Assembly: GCA_026874595.1 (NCBI GenBank) | Contig: CM049315.1 | Span: 14,349,664 to 14,413,663, forward strand | Length of the DNA stretch: 64,000 nucleotides | Reading direction: 5' to 3' | Source of the DNA: Sipunculus nudus | Lineage: Eukaryota; Annelida; Sipuncula; Golfingiida; Sipunculidae | Shown here: piece by piece, positions 47,467 through 57,699 of the stretch | Layout of the letters: each line of letters starts with the position of its first letter | Position numbering within the stretch: position 1 is the first letter of the stretch | Program-made: the position numbers and the translations under genes | Notes under the pieces: model-generated | Databases searched by the model: none | Told to the model about the DNA's origin: nothing | The model's input: the letters and a program-made list of their open reading frames with translations, nothing else

Positions 47467-47979
47467 GTATGTATCTGCTTTCATTTAACAAGCCCGCCAT
47501 ACTGGCTCAAAAGATCCGAACTCAGCAGTGGGCCGGTAGGTGCAGTGACCATGCCCATGGTCCATTTGACTGATATCTTTACCCGCTGGTTACAATTTTA
47601 AGATTATCTCTGCTTCAACTTTTTATAATGTACAAAATAACACAAACACACATACATATTTATTGATGTTGTGTGTCAGCGCAAACACAAAGGATAAGCT
47701 CTTACTTAAGCTATAAATACGTCATAATTGCTTGTTCCACCTTAACAGTAGGACAGGTCCTCATGTCAACAGCAACGAGGCATGATATATGGTCATAGCA
47801 AGCCATTTTTCTGTAAGTTATGCGGTAAAAACCATTACTGAACACCTAGTAAGGTTGCGCTCTCATAGCAAATATGCATGCAAAAGGACACACATTGTTA
47901 ACACAAAATAACTCGTAAAAGTATTTCATATAAGGTCCCCAGACTCACGGCAGTGATGGACCTTTTGATGGGCTACATC

Positions 47980-48215
47980 ATGTTTGAAGATGGGTGACCT
48001 TGATGAATTTTCAAGGTCACAGAGGTGATAATGCTAAAATGATGTTAACCAAATAGCTCGCAAACAATTTGACTAACACTCACTGAACTTGCACCAGTAA
48101 TGATTGTTATGAAGGGCTAGGTCAAGTTCGAAGATGGATGACCTTGACAGAGGCGATAATTCTCAAATGATGTTAATGCAATAACTCGCAAAGAATTTGA
48201 TGAACAATCAAATTC
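47980..48215 (+). repeat. Degenerate tandem duplication of about 135 bp
   Basis: Copies share GAAGATGGRTGACCTTGA, CAGAGGYGATAAT and AATGATGTTAA, then AACTCGCAAA-type blocks. The first copy contains TGACCTTGA (47995-48003) and its inverse TCAAGGTCA (48011-48019). Confidence 0.6.
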
Positions 48216-48219
48216 GTTT

Positions 48220-49490
48220 CTGCATAATAACTCCCCGAACATATGATGGATAGGATTCAAACATAAGATTATAACCCATGGCCTAAGGGAGAAGCTTATT
48301 GATATATTGGTCAGGGGAAAAAAAGTAATACACAGTTTGATGTTCAGTTGCTGGTGTCCCCTTCAGCAGGCATGAAATGGATGAATCTTTTTCTTGTGTA
48401 AAGCGGCATTACACTTTCACAGCATATTTTGTACAGACAAATTGAAGATTCCCTAGAAAAGGATACACTGGCCCAATGCACCACAGTGGCTCTCATTTAG
48501 ACCATCTTTGGACAAATCTATCTCCACTTCCAACATCCAAGGAATTTTGACCTATTATAGTGACCATCAACGAATTTACATTGATAATCATATGTAGCCA
48601 TTCTACACATCATAGCGCATCTGTAGACCCAGGCCCAAGAATAGCTGAATCTCAGTTCAAGAGAATGACCATTTTATCACTACTAACCAGCAGCTGACTC
48701 TCTCTAATACTACAAGGTATATGTACAGACTCAAGCCTCACATATAATAAGGCCAATTCAACACAAAAATACTGGAAAAATATTTGACACAGCCCAGCCA
48801 AGACTTCAACCAAGAATAATTGGCACAGTTAAAACAGAAATACAGAAACTAAAAATACATGCAGTTCTTTTATATCATTACTTTGATACCTTTGAACATT
48901 TTCACTTTACCATATCTTTTCTTCCAGTTTACACATGTCAGCTGTTCTTTACAGGTTCTTTAATCTTCAAATATCACTCTGTCAGCCAATGCTATCAAAG
49001 TACACCAAATTCACAGTACTTCAATTTATAATGAATGCATCTGCGGGGCCCTTACTGATATGTCAGTTTTCTAGTTTTAGTTTTTAATAATCCATGATTT
49101 TATTTTTTTATTTCGATGATGAATTAATTTGCCTTCTGGAAAAAAGGCCCCGATTGATGTTGGTTGAAAAATTTCAAACATAGACATATATAATTTGTTT
49201 TTGCAATTCATATGGTGTATGATGTAATAAGCAACTAAATATTAACAATGCATGTTATAACAATTTCAGTATAAAATTTATGTGGTGTACAAATTCCACC
49301 ACCACCCCATATAGCTCAAGCACCGTCATTTTAATGAGGAAAAACATCCATAGTAAAAATAAGTGTCGGGTCCACACAAAAAATATCAGGACCTTTTAAT
49401 GATATACATCGTCTCCTTTTCAGCATATCGGGTGATTTTTTAAAAACTCTACCACGGCGCTTCTGTCGGGCAATGTGGTAGATTTTTCTT
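48220..49490. other. AT-rich region, nothing recognised
   Basis: No gene or structured repeat identified. Confidence 0.4.
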
Positions 49491-49592
49491 TAAATACATA
49501 AATGACAGAACTCAAGCTTAGATATACCCTGGATTTTATTACCGCATATATCATTCAAATTATAAACGTGTGCAAGAACATATGAAAAACAC
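49491..49592 (-). repeat. B2 split direct repeat
   Basis: 102 bases matching B1 (49900-50001) with about 11 mismatches and no indels. Shared blocks include ATGACAGAACTCAAGCTT and CGTGTGCAAGAACA. Confidence 0.85.
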
Positions 49593-49672
49593 CATCATAT
49601 TATACTTACAGTTCAACAATATATAGTCACATATAGTTACCAGGGTGGGTGGGTTAAGTATAAATTAACTCA

Positions 49673-49896
49673 TGATAAGAAATGATAAGAAATGACAATA
49701 AACTTAAGCGAGAATTGAGAGTCCTGCACGAGGCGCATGCAAAGTGCCAACTGACTTGACGTGAGCGGAAACTTCAGAAACATGCTAGAGATTTTGTAAC
49801 ACAGGGGTCTCCGCTCAAGCCTTACGGAGCGGAGACAGCTGCACAGGAGAGGCCTCACTCATGATTTAAACAACAATAAACAAACATTTATTGTCC
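49673..49896 (-). repeat. A2 split direct repeat with internal hairpin
   Basis: The outer 78 bases (TGATAAGAAATGATAAGAAA onward, with CACGAGGCGCATG) match A1, and the inner 19 bases (AACAAACATTTATTGTCCA) match it exactly. About 127 bases between have no counterpart in A1. They contain a perfect 10-bp hairpin, GTCTCCGCTC / GAGCGGAGAC (49807-49836). Confidence 0.8.
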
Positions 49897-49899
49897 AAT

Positions 49900-50001
49900 T
49901 AAATACATTAATGACAGAACTCAAGCTTGGAGAAATCCTGGTTTTTATTACCGCAGATATACTTCAAATTATAGACGTGTGCAAGAACAAATGAAAAACA
50001 C
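49900..50001 (-). repeat. B1 split direct repeat
   Basis: About 89% identical to B2 by hand count. It is separated from A2 by only a few bases. Confidence 0.85.
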
Positions 50002-50002
50002 T

Positions 50003-50304
50003 AAAATACTTCCCAACGGATTACAGCCAAAGCAGCGATTGATTCTTCATTGTAATTAATTGGCAATTTTTTCAATTTCTGGATAATCCACAGACTAATT
50101 TGTGAAGTAAGTCTGGCGCCACCGCCTTGACCACAAGCGGTCGTCATGATTGGCGCAACTGGACGAGAGTCAATGAATGATAATACTGTTAAATCGCTAA
50201 ATAAACTCAAACCACCATATCAAATCATGTCTTACCGCTCCCTGAAGTTTTAGCTTATGATGCGGCCGCTTTAAAGAGGTAAAACCATTCAGTATGTGTT
50301 GTGT
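50003..50304 (-). pseudogene. DIRS-type RNase H remnant
   Basis: HHKLKLQGAVRHDLIWWFEF (the 'dl.WW..fl' entry to this RNase H) is followed, after stops, by ACGQGGGAR and LPINYNEESIAALAVIRW, matching the central glycine-rich motif and the catalytic-E helix. The domain is cut at B1. Confidence 0.6.
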
Positions 50305-51318
50305 ATGTTCTCAACGTACACATTTGGCTGCAAAGTTAACCTTACCTGCAATATACTGTAACTGTTGCTTTGATAAACGCTTCTTTTGAAGACACTGGCG
50401 CAATATTTCACGCAGATTCACCAGCTTTTCATGCGACAATGAAAGAGTACATGAAGAAGTATCAATATGAATTCCCAGAGACTCCTGTCTCTGCGTGGGT
50501 GCGATTAACTTTTTTCCATTGATATGGAACCCAAGTGCAACAATCAAATCTTGCATAATTTTACAAGATATCATACAATCCTGAAACGTATCGCCAATAA
50601 CTAGAAAGCCATCCTGATAGGTAGCTGCTACACGGCTGTTCACTAGTGGTAACCGGAGGCGATCGAGCAGGTTCTTGTAGCACTACCTGATAGGCCACAA
50701 CTTGAGTGTACCCTATACGTTCCATCATACGTTTAATGGCCTGAGAAATGCGATGAAAAATCGTCGGTGATGCCCTGCCACCGACGGGCAACTTAGTATT
50801 GTAGAAATAGAGATGTTGTTCACTTTCAAAAGTCCATCTAAGTCGCCCTTTGAGATAATGGGTGTACTGGAACGTTGCGATACGCCGATTCTATGTCAAT
50901 TTTGGCAAGGGATGCCACTGGCTTAATTAATGAGACAGCTATAACTACAGATTCGTAGGTCTGCTTTTCAAGTACGGGCGTAAAAATTTAAACACGTGCC
51001 AGTTGGCAGGCTACAGTCATGTATAACACGGAAACCACCGCTTGACTTTGGAACAATACCTATCGCACTTATAATTGTTGGTTAATCTTCATTAACTAAG
51101 TAATTGCCGCGCTTTATTTCTTTTATGATAAGTTCTTCTACCAAATGTTTAACTTTCGGGTCTGTTGCCGAATTATGATGTTTAAACTCAACACACTGCA
51201 ACAGCGCGCGCACATCAATTATATGAAACCCTTGTTCAATACCCGCGCAAAGAAATTCCCGATCCACATCATTTTCAAGCTCGTGTTTCCACACATCAAC
51301 ACGAACGCCTGACCGCAC
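50305..51318 (-). pseudogene. Ngaro/DIRS-type reverse transcriptase
   Basis: The N-terminal part is VKHLVEELIIKEIKRGNYLV, then IVPKSSGGFRVIHDCSLPTG and LAKIDIESAYRNVPVHP (first catalytic D). KLPVGGRASPTIFHRISQAI and MMERIGYTQVVAY lead into the catalytic box, which is split by a 65-bp insertion (50622-50686). Downstream: DGFLVIGDTFQDCM, LGIHIDTSSCTLSLSHEKL and LSKQQLQYIAGKVNFAAK. The box itself reads YQDG, not YxDD, so the enzyme was dead even without the insert. Several stops and frameshifts. Confidence 0.85.
50614..50694. mobile_element. 65-bp hAT-like miniature insertion with 8-bp target duplication
   Basis: CTGATAGG occurs at 50614-50621 and again at 50687-50694. The 65 bases between start TAGCTGCTACA and end TTGTAGCACTAC, whose reverse complement is GTAGTGCTACAA, giving imperfect terminal inverted repeats. 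The 8-bp duplication and TAG-type ends fit the hAT superfamily. It lies in the RT catalytic box of the Ngaro-like element and must be younger than it. Confidence 0.65.
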
Positions 51319-52570
51319 TTGTGTTTGGGTCGGGTGCAGTCAATGGCGCGAATCACCATTCACGGGGCCTTTAGACACAGGATCACTTACAAGTGAGACA
51401 CCGTGCGACATTCTGGGTATGCCCTTGCTGCAGTCTTGCAGCGCTGACATATAGTAAACACTGATCAAGCGCTGCGGCCTCTGGCGGGGAGAGTCTATAC
51501 TATCCAAGGTTGTACGGATCCGTACAAACCCTAAGATATATATATATATGCCTTTTGTAACGTGAGGACACCAATTAAACCCCATATATTATCATTGTTA
51601 CAGATGCTTGGACTCCGTTGGGACCAAAACTTTTGCTGAATGATTAGTACATAAAGAAGTATGGGCACTTACTCTGAATGAAGTCAGATATTACTTCATC
51701 TCGGTTGGGCCGCTTGAGCCTTCAAGTTTGAACAGCCAATAGGAAATTAGCATCATTGACAACACGCGATGTATGATGGGAAGGATGCTTATGAAAATAT
51801 GGTCTATCCTAGTGCACGGCACTGGCATTCCTGGGAACCCCCCCCCCCCCCTGAAATCCTCTTTTGCATAGATTGCCCACCTAATTTGCATGGGATTCCT
51901 TTTCCGGCGGTGTCCTGTTGCGCATGCAACATCTGAACCCCGGCAGTTCACAGGCGCACATAAAGGTGATATATCGATTTAATTTGATACATAATAAGTT
52001 TATTTCTATATAAATACAAGATAGCTTCTCTATCGCACAAGAAGCAGTGGTATTTCATGTTATATGTCCCTCCATGTACCGCAGGGTGAACTCTCACCGC
52101 CAGACGGTCGGACTCCATATCACATAAATGGAGTCCGTACGTCGCGGACTAGGTATGCCCCTGATGGCAGCCTGGTATATTACATACATGGTTGTATTTG
52201 CAGGTCGCCCCATACCAGCATCCAGGCTGACTGCTGAATAATCGGCATACCTCTCCTGTGGTATTCGACTTGCTGTTTACCGACTGTAGCTTCTCATTTT
52301 GGACCCAGTTTGAGCTTTTTCGTCCAAGTGTACATTAAATAAATGAGGCGCATCTGTGCCCCACCGAACTCCATAACGACTCTGCATATACCTGTACTCC
52401 CTGTCCTCTGTGACCACGCAAATATACCTGAGGGTCCATAATGGCGGACTGGTCAGTACCAGAGGCAGCATGCGCTCCATGCAGGGTCCCCGTTGCAGTC
52501 TTGAATTGGTGGGCCTCGTGCGGGTCTGTCGACAGCTCAGCAAGTAAATCAACTAGAGTCTTTAGCAGGA
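51319..52570 (-). pseudogene. Degenerate middle of the Ngaro-like element
   Basis: Between the first ORF and RT the minus strand carries short frames with no recognised domain. A C-run at 51840-51850 and a perfect 10-bp hairpin CGGACTCCAT / ATGGAGTCCG (52109-52137) lie here. Frames such as 52277-52552 overlap each other and are not reliable. Confidence 0.4.
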
Positions 52571-52827
52571 CCATCAGCAGAATTAGGACGAAGTTTCTTT
52601 GACAACGAACTTAGAAACTGTTCCATGCGTAGCCGTTCAACAAGAGGTAACTGTTATTCCTTTACCGACCCAATGTCATTTGCAAGTAACTTGAATGAAT
52701 CCGTGCTCGTAAATCCATTGTCCATTAAAGTACAAACTGTATCATGTTGAAATCCTTCTTTCTGCATAGCTTCTACAAAGGCTTTGTCCGGCTCCTCACT
52801 CTTAGAAAATCTTTTTTTACGACCCAT
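52571..52827 (-). pseudogene. First ORF (Gag-like, SAM-like helices) of the Ngaro-like element
   Basis: ATG at 52825-52827 starts immediately at the inner edge of A1. The frame begins MGRKKRFSKSEEPDKAFVEA and continues with MDNGFTSTDSFKLLANDIGS, a stop, then LPLVERLRMEQFLSSL. The helical 'gf.s...l..l...di' pattern is like the SAM-type N-terminal region of such ORF1 proteins. One in-frame stop splits it. Confidence 0.6.
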
Positions 52828-52920
52828 GATAAGAAATTATAAGAAATGATAATAAACTTAAGCGAGATTTTAGGTTCCTACACGAGGCGCATGGAAATTC
52901 CAACAAACATTTATTGTCCA
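52826..52920 (-). repeat. A1 split direct repeat
   Basis: TGATAAGAAATTATAAGAAA ... CACGAGGCGCATGG ... AACAAACATTTATTGTCCA, matching both ends of A2 but lacking its central hairpin segment. Marks the 5' end of the minus-strand element. Confidence 0.8.
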
Positions 52921-55270
52921 AAAAACAACGTCATGAGTACATACTGACCCAGGTTCATAACCATTGATACCGAGCTGAGCGGCTGTTCCTTGGCTGAAAT
53001 GATAAAGCCGATATCAACCCCCAACGGCGGTATAAAAACGTTCAAGGAAATATATGAATCACTAGTTTCATATATACGTTACATATATCTAGTTTTACTA
53101 GGATGACTTTCGTTACAGTTTATTCCGCTTGACCATGGCATCCATGCTAATCATGGTCAGGCGGTGTATGCAGCAGCTGGGTTGACTCGTGCCTCCGTTT
53201 ATGTGCGCACCCAGTGAGACGCTTCCTGATAGGACGTACGTCTGAACGTACCGTGAAATAAAACTTAGATGGCAGGACGCACTATATAAACAATGACAAG
53301 TGACCGGCAGGAGGCACTCCATAAATCTTCCCCGGGCCGGTGTAACGCATCCTATAACAAAGGATATTCTGTTTACTAAAGACGTACTCTCGTGATCAGA
53401 TTTTTATACTAGAAGCTTGACTGTTCTAGCTGAGCAGATTAAACCCGAGCAGCTTTGTACATTTAGTGTAGACATTTAATAGAGGGGCAAATAGGAGCAA
53501 GAATCGGGAATAAGAGCGATATTTTCAAAAAAATACTTCTAAAATCACTAAATTATTGTTTGGATAAATGCATTTTTCACTGCTATTACCTTTTTTCACA
53601 TGCATATACATATATTTACAGAAGAGACCCATATAAGAAATATCAGAACGTATGAATGTTACGGAGCGCAAATGTTACGGGAATGTTTTTTTTGTAACCG
53701 GAAAGAAATTATTTTCACTATAAACTCGTAATCCAAAAAAAGACTGACGTATTTACATGAATCCGGACAGAATAGATAAATTTGTTAGCAAAACTATATA
53801 TGAAGGAAGCATTATTCTACAATTATTGTTGTATTATTAAAACTATATGACCAAGAGGAGTTATATGATGCATTCATTTGACACTAACTTTAAAGGAGAG
53901 TAGCTTTCTTGTTAACTAAAACACTTGATTCAGATAGGAAAATGATTAGTCGACTCAGAAAAAACGCACATTTTTTTTTCAAATAAAACGTAAGAGCAGC
54001 GCACTTATTTTGTAACAACTAAACACTAATAAAAAAGAGATTTATTATATCGGGATTCTGGGCAGGACATAAATATTGCACGTCTAAGGAGCGCAATCAT
54101 TTGAACAAGAGACATGCATATACCTAACAGACATTTCAGCCATCGGCTAAAAGGAACGTATTCGCTTTACTTAATGAACAACAGTTAAAGCATGCGGATA
54201 TACTTCCATTTATTTAGTCAATCTTCATATTTTACATATTGTTATTGGGAACAGCGGGTAAAGTTATAGTTATTTATTAACAAATTACCATTTATAAACG
54301 AAAGCGTGTACACTCTGTGTATGGTTGAAGTCGCTGCTCCTTTGTAATCAAAGAGAATGTTCAGCAAAGTTATACAGATATAGGTACACATATACATATA
54401 AAACATAATGTAACATGCAAAAATGGAAATAGGTTTATATTTAAATTACACATAGATAGCCGCCAAAAATTTAATTTCATGTTAATGAAACAACATTCAA
54501 ACTCATTTTTCTTCTATAAATTATTTTATAAAACTGACGTCGATTAAGAATGTCTTCCATTCGGAATGTCATCCTGTCAGAAGTCGGCAATCCAGGAGTC
54601 GTCCAGCTCAAATGTAATCAAAATATGTACATGGCTATTAATTTCTCAATATTTTAAGCACACCACAGACTTCTGGGGGTTAATATAAACTAGCTGCTCC
54701 CGTGGAAAATCCACGTCTCTGTCTGATGCATATTTTTGTATTGAGCTGATAGGAACTAAATGACGCATATTTTAATCCTAAGGTTTTTGCAGGAACTTTT
54801 GTCATGTGTTTCACTTATATGATATAAAGATTACTTCTGCTGGAATTATCCAGGAACACCCTCCCCAAATATCAACATAGAAAGAAAAATTACTTTATTC
54901 CAGGATGTCACAAAAAAATAAATTTTGGGAAGAGACGTGAGGCATATACAGGGAGTTACTAATTTTTATGTGAGAAGTTATCTTTCCGATAAACAACATA
55001 GGTCTGACAGCTTCATTGCTTGGGAAATATCGTAGATTTAACGATTGTCAAAAGAAGCATTCTACCATGAAATTATATGAAAGATGCTTTGTATTATTTG
55101 AAGCTCAGGCGACATCATGAAACACGATGTTTATTCAGCGTAGTCAGCTGAGGGTATAGTCTTAGGCATGTTTACAGACACATGCGTCATTTGTATACAA
55201 AATGTGACAAAATATAATATACAGATTTTGCTGAAAATTTGTAGAGGGGTATAGTAAAACTGCATCCGTT
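52921..55270. other. Region without recognised genes
   Basis: AT-rich. A 69-codon minus frame (53113-53322) has cysteines but no recognisable domain. Nothing else stands out. Confidence 0.4.
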
Positions 55271-55274
55271 ATCC

Positions 55275-57225
55275 GTTACCTTTTAGAGGTAATCAGAATC
55301 ACCCTAATATACTATTTCTTAAGTGCCATAATCACAATTCTACAAAGGAATAATTATAAGGGGCTATTCCTTTGTTCCCGAATTTGCAATTCGTATGCAG
55401 TTGTTCTGCCACTCGCCTGTGAACCCGTGTTTCTGAACCATGATAATATTTTACATAAAACGTGCACGTATGAATGAACGACCGTTTAGTGGATTCAGGC
55501 GGGGGTTTCAAAGTCCCAAAGAGATTGTGGACCCTTTGAAGTGTGTGCAATCCCACCTTCCTCCCCCAGGACACCCTTTCTGAAAAAATTTTTTTTTTCA
55601 AACAACCCATAAATCGGCCGAACTATTAACACCATGGTTATCATGGAAAGATGTTTCTGAATGTATAAAATTCAACATACCTGTAAACCTATAAAATGGT
55701 GATCGTGTAAAAGGTCTCAGCTCTTTGTGTCCACTCAACGGAAAAGTGCTCCCTATTAAAAGATGCATGTGGACATGTGTTCCGCGCATGAATTTAAAAT
55801 ATTTACTTCCTTTTGACAGAGTAAAATTACTTACCAGGCGATATAATGGAAATGGGGTTCGGTGGGGATTACAGGTCGCCTCCTGAAAAAAGCGTGACAG
55901 GCGAAAAATGTTTTGCTGAACGTTTGTAGAGGGTAAGGGTAAAGACATATCAAAGTCCATTTCATTTTTGAAGTTATAAGAATCACCACTATATATATTT
56001 TCTTATAAACCATTATTACAAAGGAGCATTCCTTTGTCCCCGTGTCCCCCGTTTTTATTTGTTCTGCCACTCGCAAGGTGAACTCGTGGTACTCAAGCAT
56101 GACAGTGTTTACACATAAAACGCATACACGTGAACACCTGACTGATATTAAAGGCGCCCAATCACCTACCCTTTGAAAAAAGAATTTATGTGATTCCTGG
56201 CTTCCTCTGTGTATAAAATAATGATTTAAGGATAATTTACGTTGTGAAAAGTTCTTGTAAGGCCTTCGTGAAGGATCTGTAAACTTGTTTATCCACAACA
56301 TGTTTGTAAACACAGGAATGCTGACAAACAGAAAAACATGTATCCATATATTATATATCATAAGGTGATAGGTTGCATATATGCGGATGTAGAAAGGTCA
56401 ATTTTTGCAAAACACCATTTGCAAAGCTCTGGCTTATCTGACTTGCTGCCAGATTCCCTTGTCTAATTTGTTTTGATTATATTCGCGGGCCCCCACATAT
56501 TATAAACACGTTGATATAAACAAAATAAGCAGCCTGTGTTCGGTGATATCCACTTTTTTTCTGGACTATTTTTATGAAAGCTCCAAGGGATTGCTTTAAT
56601 TTATAAAGGTCAGAAAGGTGATTGGGCCCCTTTAAATTCTGGTTGAGGTCTGTACGCCCTGACTACAGATTCTAGTTTGTTATCAGTTTAAAGATGTACT
56701 GTTGATATTATTTCATGTTTTACCTTCCCTACAGACAACGAATCTTAACAAACATATGTGAACCCCCCCCCCCCCACCCAACCCGAATTATAATTAAGTT
56801 GTGGAGCTTCTTTTTGAAAAAAAAAATTATAAAAAGACATGATTTTGCCGAACTTTAGAAACCATGGTTATCATGGAAAGATATTTTCGAATGTATAAAA
56901 TCAACATACCTGTAACCCATAAAATAATTGTCAAAAGGTGGTCACATCACTTGACTCAGTGCCCAGTATTGACCAAACTGAGAAGCCATTGAAAGCGGAG
57001 TCATGGGTCTTTGGATTAAAAATCTTTACTTCATTTTGAGAAAGAAAATTCCTTTTCAGGCGTTTCAATGGATATGGGGGATCAATGGGGATTATAGAGG
57101 ACCCGAGTGACCGCGTATTGCACGGAAATGCCTTTTGAGCAGGACATGCGCGCTGGCCACGGTCTTAAAAAGCCAGTGAAAATCCCCGAGGCGCCTCCTG
57201 AAAAAGCGTCACAGGCGTGGAGGAC
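55275..57225. repeat. Diverged tandem segmental duplication
   Basis: 55275-55975 and 55976-57225 are two copies of one unit. First-half matches: TTGTTCTGCCACTCGC with GTGAACYCGTG, and TACAAAGGAN-type blocks (55340-55480 vs 56020-56140). Second-half matches: ACCATGGTTATCATGGAAAG (55632 vs 56863), TCAACATACCTGTAA, and GCGCCTCCTGAAAAAGCG-type blocks (55875 vs 57190). Copy 2 carries roughly 450 extra bases (about 56360-56800). The 92- to 176-codon minus frames are not conserved between copies. Confidence 0.65.
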
Positions 57226-57424
57226 CTTGCAGCACAAAAGAAATAGGGGCACCTAATGGGGGAAATATTAAAATGATCAATTATTCAGCTTTGTAGGGTA
57301 TATTACCGAAAAATAAAAAAAACTTGTCCTAGAAGAGCACACTACCGATACGTCTGCCATATTTGGAGAGTCAAATCAGAACGGTAGCAGGTAAACCGTG
57401 GTCTAGAAAAAACCCAACTCCGTA

Positions 57425-57694
57425 TTAATTATACAGATGGTTCTTCGTCCTCAAACCGTTGGTCGATCTGTTTCGTCCGTTTTTCGTCCATCCTTTTGAA
57501 CAGTTAAAGTAGCTTCTCATATGATCACGTTTATACTGCGGGTTCATTGGCCTACGTCCCAAAAATAAGCGTCTCGCCGGTCTGTTATCTAATTTATGGA
57601 GGATAGACATGCGAATATAAAGATATAAATCCTCCAGGTGTATCATATTTACTGGTGGTACAATATGGATCTCACAATAGTTGTCCTGAGACAT
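57425..57694 (-). other. Unrecognised 89-codon minus-strand ORF
   Basis: From ATG to TAA, starting MSQDNYCEIHIVPPVNMIHL, with a basic, Arg/Asn-rich second half (RPARRLFLGRRPMNPQYK). The composition is better than neighbouring chance frames. No homologue was recognised, and no promoter or splice evidence beyond possible donors. It may be a first exon or a chance frame. Confidence 0.25.
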
Positions 57695-57699
57695 ATGCT

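Larger units (their letters stand above)
49491..52920 (-). mobile_element. Ngaro/DIRS-like retrotransposon with split direct repeats, YR domain missing
   Basis: Read on the minus strand: A1 (52826-52920), first ORF starting at its inner edge, degenerate middle, RT (51318-50305), RNase H (50304-50003), B1 (49900-50001), A2 (49673-49896), B2 (49491-49592). A1-ORFs-B1-A2-B2 is the diagnostic Ngaro-type arrangement. The tyrosine recombinase expected between RNase H and B1 is absent: RNase H stops just one base outside B1. The element is about 3.4 kb and carries many stops. Confidence 0.8.

Noticed and set aside
55831-56361. 176-codon minus-strand ORF
   Set aside because: Spans the boundary of a tandem duplication and is not conserved in the partner copy.
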